64,000 nt of DNA from Ampullimonas aquatilis (GCF_049675895.1 NZ_CP183834.1:3224001-3288000), one strand, 5' to 3'. Positions 8,617-18,769 are shown, counted from the first letter of the stretch. The notes: generated by a model from the letters alone, not told the origin. A program made the numbers and translations.

Positions 8617-10419
8617 TTAAACGATTTTTGGTTCAGCATGACGCAAACGGATATGCAGCTCACGCAATTGTTTTTCATCGACTTCGCTCGGTGCTTGAGT
8701 CAACAGACACTGGGCACGTTGGGTTTTAGGGAAGGCAATCACGTCACGAATTGATTCGGCACCAGCCATCATGGTGACAATCCGATCCAGACCAAAGGCC
8801 AAACCACCGTGGGGTGGCGCACCGTATTGCAACGCGTCGAGCAGGAAGCCAAACTTGATGCGCGCCTCTTCTTCACCAATATTGAGCGCACGGAATACCT
8901 TGCTCTGCACTTCTTCACGATGAATCCGCACTGAACCACCACCGATTTCCCAACCATTCAGGACCATATCGTAGGCCTTGGCAATGCACTTGCCCGGATC
9001 GGTAGCAAGCCAGTCTTCGTGGCCATCCTTTGGTGAGGTGAAGGGATGATGCAAGGCCACCCAGCGCTGATCTTCTTCATCATATTCAAACATCGGAAAG
9101 TCAACCACCCACAATGGTCTCCAGGCATCTTCGAGCAGACCATTGGCCTGACCAAATTCGCTATGACCAATCTTGACACGCAATGCGCCCAGCGCATCAT
9201 TGACCACCTTGGCCTTGTCGGCGCCAAAGAAAATCAGGTCACCATCTTTGGCGCCGGTACGACTGATGATTTCGGCCAGGACTTCGTCACTGATGTTTTT
9301 GACGATCGGACTTTGCAGACCATCGCGACCCTTGGCTACTTCATTGACCTTGATATAAGCCAGACCCTTGGCACCATAGATCGCCACAAACTGGGTATAG
9401 GCGTCGATCTCGCTACGCGACATGCTCGCGCCCTTGGGCACATTGAGCGCAGCCACGCGGCCGTCATCCATGTCGGCGGCACTTTTGAAAACTTTAAACT
9501 CAACCGACTTCATCAACTCGGTCAGCTCGGTAAATTCGAGCTTGACGCGCAGATCAGGTTTGTCTGAACCATACTTGGCCATTGCATCGGCAAAGGTCAT
9601 GCGTGGGAAGGGATTGGCCAGATCAATATCCAGTACCGTTTTAAAGATACCCTGGATCATGTGCTCCATCATGCCGGTGATATCGTCCTCGTCCATGAAC
9701 GAGGTTTCAATATCAATCTGGGTGAATTCCGGTTGGCGATCAGCGCGCAGATCTTCATCACGGAAGCATTTGGTAATTTGATAATAACGATCAAAGTTGG
9801 CCACCATCAGCAATTGCTTGAACAACTGGGGTGATTGCGGCAAGGCAAAGAAATGCCCCGCGTTGACCCGTGATGGCACCAGATAATCGCGTGCACCTTC
9901 TGGCGTGGACTTGGTCAGCATCGGTGTTTCAATATCAATGAAGCCATTGGCATCCAGAAACTTGCGCACTTCCATGGCCACACGATAACGCAGGCGCATA
10001 TTGTTTTGCATTTGCGGACGACGCAGATCCAGCACCCTGTGCGTCAGACGAGTTGTCTCGGACAGATTGTCGTCGTCAAGCTGGAACGGTGGCGTCACCG
10101 AGGGATTCAAGATTTCGAGTTCATGACAAAGCACTTCAATCTTGCCACTCTTGAGATTGGCGTTTTCAGTGCCAGTTGGACGATTGCGCACCACACCAAC
10201 CATCTTCATACAAAACTCGTTACGCACTGACTCGGCGGTCTTGAAGACTTCGGCGCGATCAGGATCGCACACCACTTGCACCAGTCCTTCACGGTCGCGC
10301 AGATCAATAAATATGACGCCACCATGATCGCGGCGACGATGAACCCAGCCGCACAAGGTGACAGTTTGCCCAAGCAGGGCTTCGGTTGTCAGACCGCAAT
10401 AGTGAGTGCGCATTGCCAT
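8617..10419 (-). CDS. aspS: aspartyl-tRNA synthetase
   Basis: 600 aa. Class II synthetase charging tRNA-Asp. An N-terminal OB fold binds the anticodon (WVHRRRDHGGVIFIDLRDREG, about residues 22-42). The catalytic core carries motif 2 (FRDEDLRADRQPEFTQIDIE) and motif 3 (GLAFGLDRIVTMM, C-terminal), with the bacterial insertion domain between. Length fits the bacterial type (about 590-600 aa). Betaproteobacterial AspRS is often non-discriminating and may also make Asp-tRNA-Asn; gatCAB is not in the window, so this is open. The frame allows ATG codons at residues 1 and 3. Confidence 0.97.
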   Translation of the reverse strand: MAMRTHYCGLTTEALLGQTVTLCGWVHRRRDHGGVIFIDLRDREGLVQVVCDPDRAEVFKTAESVRNEFCMKMVGVVRNRPTGTENANLKSGKIEVLCHELEILNPSVTPPFQLDDDNLSETTRLTHRVLDLRRPQMQNNMRLRYRVAMEVRKFLDANGFIDIETPMLTKSTPEGARDYLVPSRVNAGHFFALPQSPQLFKQLLMVANFDRYYQITKCFRDEDLRADRQPEFTQIDIETSFMDEDDITGMMEHMIQGIFKTVLDIDLANPFPRMTFADAMAKYGSDKPDLRVKLEFTELTELMKSVEFKVFKSAADMDDGRVAALNVPKGASMSRSEIDAYTQFVAIYGAKGLAYIKVNEVAKGRDGLQSPIVKNISDEVLAEIISRTGAKDGDLIFFGADKAKVVNDALGALRVKIGHSEFGQANGLLEDAWRPLWVVDFPMFEYDEEDQRWVALHHPFTSPKDGHEDWLATDPGKCIAKAYDMVLNGWEIGGGSVRIHREEVQSKVFRALNIGEEEARIKFGFLLDALQYGAPPHGGLAFGLDRIVTMMAGAESIRDVIAFPKTQRAQCLLTQAPSEVDEKQLRELHIRLRHAEPKIV

Positions 10420-10550
10420 GTGTTTTCTCTTATAGGTAATCTGTTGGTCTTATCTCTGATTTGCTTGAATCGGCTTGCTTGACCAGCTTATCTTTTAATT
10501 CGGGTGTACAAGCCCTCTATTTTGCCAGTAAAGCCATTGCTGCTGAAAAT

Positions 10551-11171
10551 CTATCGCTTGCCAGGACGGGTTGGCACGTCATGTGGCATGGGTACGACCA
10601 CGCCCATCGACACAATATACTTGAGCGCAGCATCCACGCTCATGGACAATTCGACCACCTCGGACTTGGGCAAAATCAGAAAAAAGCCGGAGGTGGGATT
10701 GGGCGTCGTCGGTACATAGACGCTGACAAAATCATCACCCAGATGATCGCTCACCTCGCCGCCCGGCACACCCGTTTGAAAGGCGATGGTCCAACTGCCC
10801 TTGCGCGGATATTCCACCAGCAAGGCTTTACGAAAGGCATTGCCATTGGGTGACAGCAAGGTATCGGAAACCTGCTTCACACCCGAATAGATGGAACGCA
10901 CGATCGGAATACGCCCGAGTAAACCTTCCCAACCTTCTAAGAAACGCTGCCCAATGAAATTGTGAGTGAGCAGGCCAACCATCAGAATGATGGCCAGCGT
11001 CAAAATCACCCCCAATCCTGGGATGGACATACCAAACAGTTGTTCTGGCCGCCAGACGCTCGGCAACAGCAAGAGCGATTGATCCATCGTGCTGACAATC
11101 AGATTGAGCACCCACAGCGTGATGGAGAGTGGTACCAGAACCAGCAGACCGGTAATGAAATAGAGTCTCAC
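10551..11171 (-). CDS. DUF502 family membrane protein
   Basis: 206 aa. Two transmembrane helices near the N-terminus (LYFITGLLVLVPLSITLWVL and LGVILTLAIILMVGLL) precede a soluble domain with VRSIYSGVKQVSDTLL and FVSVYVPTTPNPTSGFFLIL, the hallmark motifs of DUF502. The start is GTG with an AAGG site 8 nt upstream. Function is unknown. The FmdB-DUF502-aspS order is a conserved Burkholderiales cluster and suggests co-transcription with aspS (131-bp gap). Confidence 0.87.
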   Translation of the reverse strand: MRLYFITGLLVLVPLSITLWVLNLIVSTMDQSLLLLPSVWRPEQLFGMSIPGLGVILTLAIILMVGLLTHNFIGQRFLEGWEGLLGRIPIVRSIYSGVKQVSDTLLSPNGNAFRKALLVEYPRKGSWTIAFQTGVPGGEVSDHLGDDFVSVYVPTTPNPTSGFFLILPKSEVVELSMSVDAALKYIVSMGVVVPMPHDVPTRPGKR

Positions 11172-11208
11172 GTTAATTGCCTTGATTCAAAAATAATCTT
11201 TAACCACT

Positions 11209-11553
11209 TTAGCTGCCAGTAGCCGGTGGCGTGGCGGGTGTAGCAGGTGCAGCGCCGGTACTTTCGCTACTGCCACTATCCGTACTTTTGGTACTGCCAC
11301 TGCTATCACCTTCGCCACCTGATACTGACTCGGACTTGGTCGCAGCCGTACCCGCAGCGGCATTATTGGCACCACCTCGAAAATCAGTCACATACCAGCC
11401 AGAACCCTTGAGCTGAAAGCCCGCCGCAGTCACTTGCTTTTTAAAAGTGGACTGATTGCAGTGTGGGCACTCAGTCAGGGGTGGATCACTGATTTTTCGT
11501 AAAACATCTTGGGCAAATCCGCAGGCTTCGCACTTATAAGCATAAATAGGCAT
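11209..11553 (-). CDS. FmdB family zinc-ribbon protein
   Basis: 114 aa from the ATG at 11553 (MPIYAYKCEACG, the canonical FmdB start). Two CxxC pairs, CEAC (about residue 8) and CPHC (about 33), form a zinc ribbon. GFQLKGSGWYVTDFRGG is the family core end. The C-terminal half is a low-complexity Gly/Ser/Ala/Thr tail, common in betaproteobacterial members. The family is assigned as a putative regulatory protein, but no binding partner is established. It is the first gene of the FmdB-DUF502-aspS group. Confidence 0.88.
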   Translation of the reverse strand: MPIYAYKCEACGFAQDVLRKISDPPLTECPHCNQSTFKKQVTAAGFQLKGSGWYVTDFRGGANNAAAGTAATKSESVSGGEGDSSGSTKSTDSGSSESTGAAPATPATPPATGS

Positions 11554-11618
11554 GATCAATTCTCTAGACAGACACAGTATGGCATTGCTGCATTGCAGTT
11601 TCTTTGCAAAGCCTTGAA

Positions 11619-13067
11619 TTATAAATCTTTCTGCTCTGCAACAGAATGTAATGGCAAAACTGCTCCGCTGCGAGTAGAAATCAACAGAGAACCAAGCAAC
11701 ATACCGACCATACTGGCAAATAATCCAGCCAATTGAGGTGGCCAGAGTCCTTCCGGTGCGGTAAATTCAAGTATCAACCAGACAGTCAGTCCACCAACAA
11801 TCGAAGACAATGCCCCCATGTTATTGGCGCGCCGCCAATACAATCCGCAAGTAAGCGGTACAAAGGCGGCAACCAGTGTCACTTTGTAGGCATTTTCAAC
11901 CATCTTGAAAATGCTTAAATGAGAATTCAACGCAAAGATGGTGACCAGACAAGTAAAACCCAGTACGGTGATACGCATCAGACGCAATAATTTTCTATCG
12001 GTCAGGTGCGGCAACATGGGTTTAAGAATATTTTCGGTAAAAGTTACCGAAGGTGCCAGCAGAGTGGCCGAGGCGCAGCTCTTGATCGCCGACAGCAATG
12101 CGCCAAAGAACATGATTTGCGCCACCAACGGTGCCTGGGTAAGAATCAGTTGCGGCAAGATCAGCTGTGAGTCAGTACCCATCAGTGACTCAACCATTTT
12201 CGGATCAATCAAGGTCGCCGAATACGCCAGAAATAGTGGCACAAAAGCAAAAATAAAATACAGTACACCGCCCAGGATGGAAGCCCGTCCCGCAATCTGC
12301 TCATTCTTGGAAGAGGCCACCCGCTGAAAAACGTCTTGTTGCGGGATCGAACCGAGCATCATGGTCACCAATGCGGCAGCAAAAGCCAGCATCTCTTTCA
12401 AATCCAGTGAAGGCAACATACTGAATTTACCCGCTGCTGCCGCATGCTGCACCACGGCTGGCACGCCACCGACCATGCCGCTAACCGTACCGCCAATATA
12501 GAGCATGCCAATCACAATGATGATCATCTGAATAAAATCCGTCACTGCTACCGACCACATACCGCCAAAGAGCGTATAGATCAGCACACTGCCCGCGCCA
12601 ATCAGCATCCCCTGTGTCTGCGTCACTGCACCACTGGAAACCACATTGAAGACTAGTCCCAAGGCCGTGATCTGCGCGGCAACCCAACCCAGATAGGAGA
12701 TCACAATGCACACCGTGGTCAACGTTTCCACCGTACGACTGTAACGCTTGCGATAAAAGTCCCCAATTGTGAGCAGCTTCATCCGGTACAACGGCTTGGC
12801 AAAAAACAACCCGACCAAAATCAGGCACAGGGAAGAACCAAACGGATCGGCAACGATGCCGGAAAAACCTTCTTTGAGAAAAGTCGCAGGAATACCCAGT
12901 ACGGTTTCAGAACCGAACCAGGTAGCAAACACGGTGGCGGTCACCATGTAAAAAGGCAGACTACGTCCCGCTACTGCAAAATCACCGGCGGTGTGCACCT
13001 TTTTGGCGGCCCAAAGACCAATGCCAATCGAGATAACCCAATAGGTGATGACAAAGAACAGCAGCAC
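11619..13067 (-). CDS. sodium:solute symporter family transporter
   Basis: 482 aa, about 12-13 hydrophobic helices. Sodium-driven uptake across the inner membrane. Family features are the N-terminal GDFAVAGRSLPFYMVTATVFATWFG block, IYTLFGGMWSVAVTDFIQM (SSS signature, about residues 160-180), and helix 8 region IPQQDVFQRVASSK. The start is GTG. The substrate cannot be inferred; sequence and neighbours do not single out proline, pantothenate or acetate. It lies 65 bp before fmdB on the same strand. Confidence 0.88.
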   Translation of the reverse strand: MLLFFVITYWVISIGIGLWAAKKVHTAGDFAVAGRSLPFYMVTATVFATWFGSETVLGIPATFLKEGFSGIVADPFGSSLCLILVGLFFAKPLYRMKLLTIGDFYRKRYSRTVETLTTVCIVISYLGWVAAQITALGLVFNVVSSGAVTQTQGMLIGAGSVLIYTLFGGMWSVAVTDFIQMIIIVIGMLYIGGTVSGMVGGVPAVVQHAAAAGKFSMLPSLDLKEMLAFAAALVTMMLGSIPQQDVFQRVASSKNEQIAGRASILGGVLYFIFAFVPLFLAYSATLIDPKMVESLMGTDSQLILPQLILTQAPLVAQIMFFGALLSAIKSCASATLLAPSVTFTENILKPMLPHLTDRKLLRLMRITVLGFTCLVTIFALNSHLSIFKMVENAYKVTLVAAFVPLTCGLYWRRANNMGALSSIVGGLTVWLILEFTAPEGLWPPQLAGLFASMVGMLLGSLLISTRSGAVLPLHSVAEQKDL

Positions 13068-13180
13068 GATGTCGGTTTCCTGGGAGGAAAAAAAGATCAG
13101 AAATTATAGCGGCAGCTGTTGGCAAAATGCTGCTCACCAAGCCATCAATATGATGGTGATGGCCTGACAAAATAGGATGT

Positions 13181-13531
13181 TTAGTCCTGCAATAGCCGTG
13201 AAGCCTCTGGCTTGTCGGACATAACGTGCTGAATCAGACGGCGATGCAGGATTTCACGCTCCGCAGAAGGCAATTTGCACAACCTGGCAAAAGAGGCACT
13301 CGGAAGTTTTTTGTAAGTGCGGCGATCCTGGCGAAAACGGTTTTCACGCCAGCCCATCAGCTGCAACCATTCCCAGATGGATGGCGGGCACTCTTGAGTC
13401 ACGATCAACGATACATCATTGCGAATCAGCATGGCACCTTCTTGCGGAACTTTGGAAGAAGCACCCGGCAAGGTTCGCTTGACCCGGATATTGAACAACG
13501 ATCGGAGCTTGTCCTTAATTACATTAGACAT
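13181..13531 (-). CDS. conserved hypothetical protein, small basic
   Basis: 116 aa. Not recognised. It is soluble and basic with no signal peptide. It contains SIWEWLQLMGWRENRFRQDRRTYKKLP, then a helical C-terminus with ILHRRLIQHVM. AGGACAAG directly before the ATG is a good ribosome binding site, which supports expression. It lies between ubiB and the symporter, with over 100 bp on each side, so it is probably transcribed alone. Confidence 0.6.
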   Translation of the reverse strand: MSNVIKDKLRSLFNIRVKRTLPGASSKVPQEGAMLIRNDVSLIVTQECPPSIWEWLQLMGWRENRFRQDRRTYKKLPSASFARLCKLPSAEREILHRRLIQHVMSDKPEASRLLQD

Positions 13532-13663
13532 CTTGTCCTGCCAGAATGGAAATGACGCAATTTTAATTAATCCAGGCCTGCTAAAAGCAGATTGAAGCTT
13601 TTAAATAACCCTGGCTCCGTGATTTTTTACATATCGTAACGTTTATTCAAGCGTGGTTTCACC

Positions 13664-15253
13664 TTAGTCCACAAACAGTGCAGGATGCAGATGTAACCAG
13701 ACCTGCATGACAATCAGGGCCAATACAAAACCCATGACAAAATAAATCACCACAGTGAGCAGTCGATTAGTCTTGCGTTGCTCGATGAGCAATATCCGCA
13801 ACAACTGGCTTTGCTCGGTTTCGGCCGGCTTGCTCAAAGCCTGATGCACCAGCCTGGGCAGCTGCGGCAAGGTTTTGCTCCAACGCGGCGCCTCCGCTTT
13901 AAAACGCTCCAGTGCACCACGCCAGCCCATCTGTTCACTCATCCAGGTCTCTAAATACGGTTTGGCGGTTTTCCATAAATCGAGATCTGGATCAAGCTGT
14001 CGACCCAGCCCCTCAATATTAAGCAGAGTTTTTTGCAGTAGCACCAGCTGTGGCTGAATTTCCACATTAAAGCGTCGGGAAGTTTGAAACAAGCGCAGCA
14101 GAACCTGGCCAAAAGAAATTTCCTTGAGTGGCCGATCAAAAATGGGCTCACAACAGGTTCTCACTGCAGCTTCCAGTTCTTCTACCCGTGTAGTTGGCGG
14201 CACCCAGCCAGATTCAATATGCGCCTCGGCGACCCGTTTGTAATCACGCCGGAAAAAAGCCAGAAAGTTTTGCGCCAGATAGTCCTTATCAAAATCGTTG
14301 AGCGTTCCGACAATACCAAAATCGAGCGCAATATAGCGACCAAATGTGGCTGGATCGATACTGACAAAAATATTGCCCGGATGCATGTCAGCATGAAAGA
14401 AACCATCACGAAATACCTGGGTGAAAAAAATTTCCACGCCATCACTGCTCAATTTACTCAAGTTGACACCGGCATCACGCAAGGCATCAATCTGCGAAAT
14501 CGGAATACCATGCATGCGCTCCATGACCAGCACATTGGTCGTGCAATAGTCCCAGATCATTTCGGGAATGATCAGCAGATCGGAATTGGCAAAGTTACGC
14601 CGTAACTGGCTGGCGTTGGCCGCCTCGTGCATCAAGTCCAGTTCGTCATGCAGATATTTGTCAAATTCGGCCACCACTTCCTTGGGCTTCAAACGCTTGC
14701 CATCGGCAAACAGCTTTTCGACCAGTCCGGCCAGATCACGCATCAAGGCCAGATCTTCATCAATCACCTTGTTCATGCCCGGGCGCAGTACTTTGATAGC
14801 CACTTTGCGATGCGCATGCTTGAGATCGTTCAACACACCAAAATGCACCTGCGCAATCGAAGCACTGGCCACTGGAATGGGATTGAATTCAAGAAACAGT
14901 GCTTCAATCGACTTACCGAAAGATTTTTCAATCTGTTTGATGGCCAGCTCGGAATCAAACGGTGGCACGCGATCCTGCAGATGTGCGAGCTCGTCGGCCA
15001 GATCGGCGGGCAGCAAATCACGTCGTGTCGACAAGACCTGGCCAAACTTGACGAAGATCGGCCCTAATGACTCCAGCGCCATACGCAAGCGTTCGCCACG
15101 CGGCGCATCAAGCTTGCGACCAAAGGTAATGACTCGAACCAGCCGCTTGATGGCGGTTTGCTGAAAACCCGACAGGACCAATTCATCCAGGCCATAGCGA
15201 AAGAAAATCAGACCAATGCGGCACAAACGCAGATAACGCAGTATCAACATCAT
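13664..15253 (-). CDS. ubiB: UbiB, ABC1/ADCK-like ATPase for ubiquinone synthesis
   Basis: 529 aa. Membrane-attached atypical kinase-like ATPase needed for ubiquinone synthesis. The family's KxGQ motif is IFVKFGQVLSTRRDLLP (about residues 67-83), and the Ala-rich loop is ASASIAQVHFG. Catalytic and metal motifs are FFHADMHPGNIF and ALDFGIVG (about 285-320). Two C-terminal transmembrane helices follow (VVIYFVMGFVLALIVMQVWL). It overlaps ubiJ by 4 nt, the usual ubiJ-ubiB coupling. Confidence 0.95.
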   Translation of the reverse strand: MMLILRYLRLCRIGLIFFRYGLDELVLSGFQQTAIKRLVRVITFGRKLDAPRGERLRMALESLGPIFVKFGQVLSTRRDLLPADLADELAHLQDRVPPFDSELAIKQIEKSFGKSIEALFLEFNPIPVASASIAQVHFGVLNDLKHAHRKVAIKVLRPGMNKVIDEDLALMRDLAGLVEKLFADGKRLKPKEVVAEFDKYLHDELDLMHEAANASQLRRNFANSDLLIIPEMIWDYCTTNVLVMERMHGIPISQIDALRDAGVNLSKLSSDGVEIFFTQVFRDGFFHADMHPGNIFVSIDPATFGRYIALDFGIVGTLNDFDKDYLAQNFLAFFRRDYKRVAEAHIESGWVPPTTRVEELEAAVRTCCEPIFDRPLKEISFGQVLLRLFQTSRRFNVEIQPQLVLLQKTLLNIEGLGRQLDPDLDLWKTAKPYLETWMSEQMGWRGALERFKAEAPRWSKTLPQLPRLVHQALSKPAETEQSQLLRILLIEQRKTNRLLTVVIYFVMGFVLALIVMQVWLHLHPALFVD

Positions 15254-15978
15254 GCGCCCTGCCTTTGCTTACCAAGAGTTTGCTGCGAAGTGGCTAAAGC
15301 CTGCAAGCGTTCAATCCGTTTGTCGAGCCGATCCACGCCCTCACGCACCTGACGCACGCCCAGCAACCAGTCACTCAGCAAACTTTTTGGCGTGAGGGTG
15401 GCCTGCTCTTCAGTCAGGTATTCGCTCAAGCCATGCACAATACTACTGGCCCCCTGTTGCAGATTGCTTAAAACCTTCTGACCTGAAGTCACCACACGTC
15501 GTGCCACCGCCCCACCGACATACTGACTCAAACCCTGCTCCCAGTCTGGCCGCAGATGTTGCGCCAGATCAGCCAATGCCCGCGCCAGTTCGGCGTCACC
15601 CTCAATCCGCACGGCACGCAGCAAGGCGGCTTCCCGTTCCGCTTCAAGCAACCAGGGAAAACCCAGCAAACCCGACAGCGTGACCTGCAAGCTGACATCG
15701 GCACGCAGTTGGCCATCGGTACGATGTGTTGTAGCCTCTGACTCATTATTTTGATTGGGATCAATCAGACTGAACAGACCCGTCGCTTCGATTTTTAACC
15801 AATTTTCAGCATCATCCAGCAATGGCTGCGCTTGCAAAGCCATGGTCTTGCCAACGAAGCCTTGCAGGCGTTCCGCAGCCCAGGGTTCGGCTTGCAGCAG
15901 ACGATTGGTGGCTGCCAGAAACAGTGGCCAGGAAGGCAGCCGGGGCAATGATGGATGAGTGGCGTGATTAGAGGACAA
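15250..15978 (-). CDS. ubiJ: UbiJ, SCP2-domain ubiquinone biosynthesis factor
   Basis: 242 aa. Accessory lipid-binding factor of the ubiquinone synthesis complex. An N-terminal SCP2-like domain (about residues 15-130; LLQAEPWAAERLQGFVGKTM, VTLSGLLGFPWLLEAER) is followed by a C-terminal helical/coiled part (VREGVDRLDKRIERLQAL). Identification relies on this architecture and the direct overlap with ubiB. The frame opens with TTG at 15976-15978 without a clear ribosome binding site, so the true start is uncertain. Confidence 0.85.
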   Translation of the reverse strand: MSSNHATHPSLPRLPSWPLFLAATNRLLQAEPWAAERLQGFVGKTMALQAQPLLDDAENWLKIEATGLFSLIDPNQNNESEATTHRTDGQLRADVSLQVTLSGLLGFPWLLEAEREAALLRAVRIEGDAELARALADLAQHLRPDWEQGLSQYVGGAVARRVVTSGQKVLSNLQQGASSIVHGLSEYLTEEQATLTPKSLLSDWLLGVRQVREGVDRLDKRIERLQALATSQQTLGKQRQGA

Positions 15979-16147
15979 AATAACGATTATTCAATTCAAG
16001 TCGAAGAAGGGCTGATTAAGGATTCAACAATGAGTAAAAAGGTGCATCAATGAAGGTACATAAATGCCGAATCATGGTGTTTGATTCTACTGCCTGCTGA
16101 CAGCAGAACAAGCTGTCAGAAACCCTCTGTCACCCTGTTGCACGCCA

Positions 16148-18580
16148 TCACAATTGCATACCCAGTTCACGCAGACGCGCCACATCGTCAGCACTGATTG
16201 GCAGTTGCTCATCACGGGCCCGCGTCACCAGTGCCTGCCAGCGTTGCCAAACATCATCACTCGGGCCATTCAGACCTTGCCGGTGTTTGCTGGCCAGCCG
16301 CAAAATCTGTCTTTGCATGCGCTCGGCTGACCATTGTGCCGGGCTATCCACTGCAGCTTCAATTTCCAGATCCAGTACTGCATGCAACCAAACCTGCTTG
16401 GCAGGCAACACGACATCTGACTCACCGCTTTGCAATGAACTGAGCAGCTCAGCAATGATGCTGCTGCGCTCTTGTTGCAGCAGATGATGTTGCTGGTCAC
16501 GCACCGCCTGTTGCGCCAAACGATATTGCTGCAACAGACTGGCTTCGCTGGCACGCGGCAGTTGCCCGAGCGCGTCCCATTGCTGGCTCAGTGCGGCCTG
16601 CTGCTGACGAATGCTGTCGCCATCCGCAGCTTGCGCCAGGGTTTGCAGGCTGGCCAATACGGCCTCAGCCTGTTGTTGATGGCGTTGTCGCTCGGCATCA
16701 GCGGCTTGCGCCTGTTCACGTCGCGCCGCAAAGACGCCATCACAGGCCGCACGAAATGCGAGCCAAAGACGCTCCTCATCGGCGCGTTGCAAAGGCAAGG
16801 CACGCGCACACTGTTGCCACTGATTTTGCATTTCCTGCACTTTACTGGCAGCTTCGCGACCAGGGATGATGTCGGTCACGGCACGAATCAGTTTTTCGCG
16901 TGCCGCAATTTCATGCTGGCGCGCGTTATCGAGCTGATTGGTCAGCCCACGCAAAGCCGTTTGGTAACGCTCCCAGACTGGCTGAAAATCGCGCCGTGGA
17001 ATTCGTAACTCGGCCTTTTCATCGGTATCGCTCAATGCCTGCCAGCGTTTGCGACTGTCATTGACAAACTGGCTGAGCTGCTTGAAATCAAAACCACTGG
17101 CGCTGGTTGCCGCGCTATCGGTCGATGCAGGCACCGCCGGCTGTCCCTGCAAACCCTGCGCATAGGCCTCAATCTGTTCAATCAGGCCAATCCGCAAGGC
17201 CAGTGCAGCGGCGCGCAGCTTCCCCTGCTCATCAAAATGTTCTTTGGCGCGGGCATAGGCCGCATTGCAGGCGCTATCAAAACGCAGCCACAGTGCATCA
17301 CCGGCGGGTGCGCCAGTCTTGTCCAGCGCCTTCCATTGCTGACGCAATTCGGCCACGATATGCGCCAGATCATCGGGGGGAATCGGCAAGCTGGCAATGC
17401 GTTCTGCTTCGGCTACCAGCTCATCACGTTTGCCCTGGCCAGCAAAACTCTGCCAACCTTTGAGACGCCCCAGCTCACTGCGCAACTCCTGCAGCTGCCG
17501 TTTGGTCTGCCGCGGCAAAACACTTAACCAATCCGGAGCATTGGGTACACTCAACCCCGCGGTACCGGCTTGCAGCAGTTGCCGTTGAATTTCTGCATCG
17601 ACCGATTTCTTTAAACGACCTTCGGCCTGCTGGGCATCACGAATCTGGCCAGCATCCAACTGGGTCTGTATTTGCTGAACCTGCTCATGCCAGGTCTGGC
17701 CCAGCTGCTCACTGATTTGCACACTAAAACGCGACAGGCCAGCGACGACGGTCAGTGCTGGCGCGGGTTCGGCCAGCTCGACTACGCTCCCTGGCGTGGT
17801 AGGCTCAGTGGATGGACTGACTTCATTAGCGCTATCGGCAACAGACTCAACAGCCTTTTGTGCCGCCAAAGTTGCCGGCATCGCCGCTGGTATTGCTGTC
17901 ACCGGGGCAGCCTTGGCTTGTTGCGCGGCCTCGGCCCGCGCGCGCTCCTGCTCTCGTGCCTGCTGCTCCGCCTGCTGACGCTGCCGCTCATGGTTCTGCC
18001 GCTCGCTGGCCAGGCGCACCTCAATCCGCTCACGAATGCTGGCAAAACGAACGCGGGTAGCATCTGTCAAACCAATCGACACCGCAATGATTTCGCGCGT
18101 TTGCAAAACCTGGCGGGCGATGATTTCCCAGCTCTTGTCGAGATCGGCCAGCTTGTTTAAAGCCAGCACTGGCGCATTGAACAACGCCTCAGCTTCGAGA
18201 CAAAGTACCTGCGCTTCCTGATTCAACAATACCGATTTAGCCAGCACCCCCGACAACTCACGAGCGCGCTGCACCATACGCCGGTCACGCGCCTTGAAGG
18301 CACTGGTGACATCAATCAGCCAGGTGCGCAACGCATCCGCATCGGTCTGGGTTTTGACGGCAATTTCAAACGCCGCACCCCGTTGCGCGGCGCCCACATC
18401 TTGCATAAAGAGCAGCAAACTTTCTGGCGAACCCTCACTGGGTAAAGGTTTGGGCACCACCGGCTGCTTGCCGGCAGCACTGCCCGCAGGTGTCTTGGCC
18501 GCTGCTGTTTCAGCAGTTTTACCGTCTTTGGCTGACGCTTTATCGGTGCCCTTGAACCAGTTTTTAATGAGTTTGAGCAT
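16148..18580 (-). CDS. DUF349 repeat protein
   Basis: 810 aa from MLKLIKNWFKG (ATG at 18580); a longer frame to 18613 reads into poorly coding sequence. After an Ala/Lys-rich linker (residues 20-60) the protein is almost wholly helical with long Gln/Glu/Arg-rich coiled segments. Several W-x-x-F/Y DUF349-type units are visible (QWKALDKTGAPAGDALWLRF, RWQALSDTDEKAELRIPRRDF, QWQQCARALPLQRADEERLW). The family has no defined biochemical role. It is probably cytosolic, since there is no signal peptide. Confidence 0.82.
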   Translation of the reverse strand: MLKLIKNWFKGTDKASAKDGKTAETAAAKTPAGSAAGKQPVVPKPLPSEGSPESLLLFMQDVGAAQRGAAFEIAVKTQTDADALRTWLIDVTSAFKARDRRMVQRARELSGVLAKSVLLNQEAQVLCLEAEALFNAPVLALNKLADLDKSWEIIARQVLQTREIIAVSIGLTDATRVRFASIRERIEVRLASERQNHERQRQQAEQQAREQERARAEAAQQAKAAPVTAIPAAMPATLAAQKAVESVADSANEVSPSTEPTTPGSVVELAEPAPALTVVAGLSRFSVQISEQLGQTWHEQVQQIQTQLDAGQIRDAQQAEGRLKKSVDAEIQRQLLQAGTAGLSVPNAPDWLSVLPRQTKRQLQELRSELGRLKGWQSFAGQGKRDELVAEAERIASLPIPPDDLAHIVAELRQQWKALDKTGAPAGDALWLRFDSACNAAYARAKEHFDEQGKLRAAALALRIGLIEQIEAYAQGLQGQPAVPASTDSAATSASGFDFKQLSQFVNDSRKRWQALSDTDEKAELRIPRRDFQPVWERYQTALRGLTNQLDNARQHEIAAREKLIRAVTDIIPGREAASKVQEMQNQWQQCARALPLQRADEERLWLAFRAACDGVFAARREQAQAADAERQRHQQQAEAVLASLQTLAQAADGDSIRQQQAALSQQWDALGQLPRASEASLLQQYRLAQQAVRDQQHHLLQQERSSIIAELLSSLQSGESDVVLPAKQVWLHAVLDLEIEAAVDSPAQWSAERMQRQILRLASKHRQGLNGPSDDVWQRWQALVTRARDEQLPISADDVARLRELGMQL

Positions 18581-18614
18581 GTCCTGAAATGGTCCTAATT
18601 CTCTGCATTGCACA

Positions 18615-18699
18615 AAATATACCCCCTTAGTGTATAAAAAATAAGGGTATATATAATTTACCTAAGCAAGATGAAAATGAATTTTTATATGGGAGTATC
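18615..18699 (+). repeat. dispersed 74-bp element, copy B (divergent right end)
   Basis: AAATATACCCCC opens the copy, GTA sits at positions 18-20, and ATATATA and TTTACCTAAG correspond to the central block with one inserted base. The right end reads GGGAGTATC, the reverse complement of the usual ATACTCCC. The copy lies between the divergent DUF349 and acetyltransferase genes, where both promoters must lie. Confidence 0.7.
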
Positions 18700-18769
18700 T
18701 ATTCTCTCATTATAGAAGGGCAAGCCGCGTTCAGCTGTAGTTTTTTGCGCAACTGCCGTAATCACTACC

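Noticed and set aside
16098..16120. Hairpin CTGACAG/CTGTCAG after the DUF349 gene as a terminator
   Set aside because: A 7-bp stem without a T-run on the minus strand; too weak to list as a feature.
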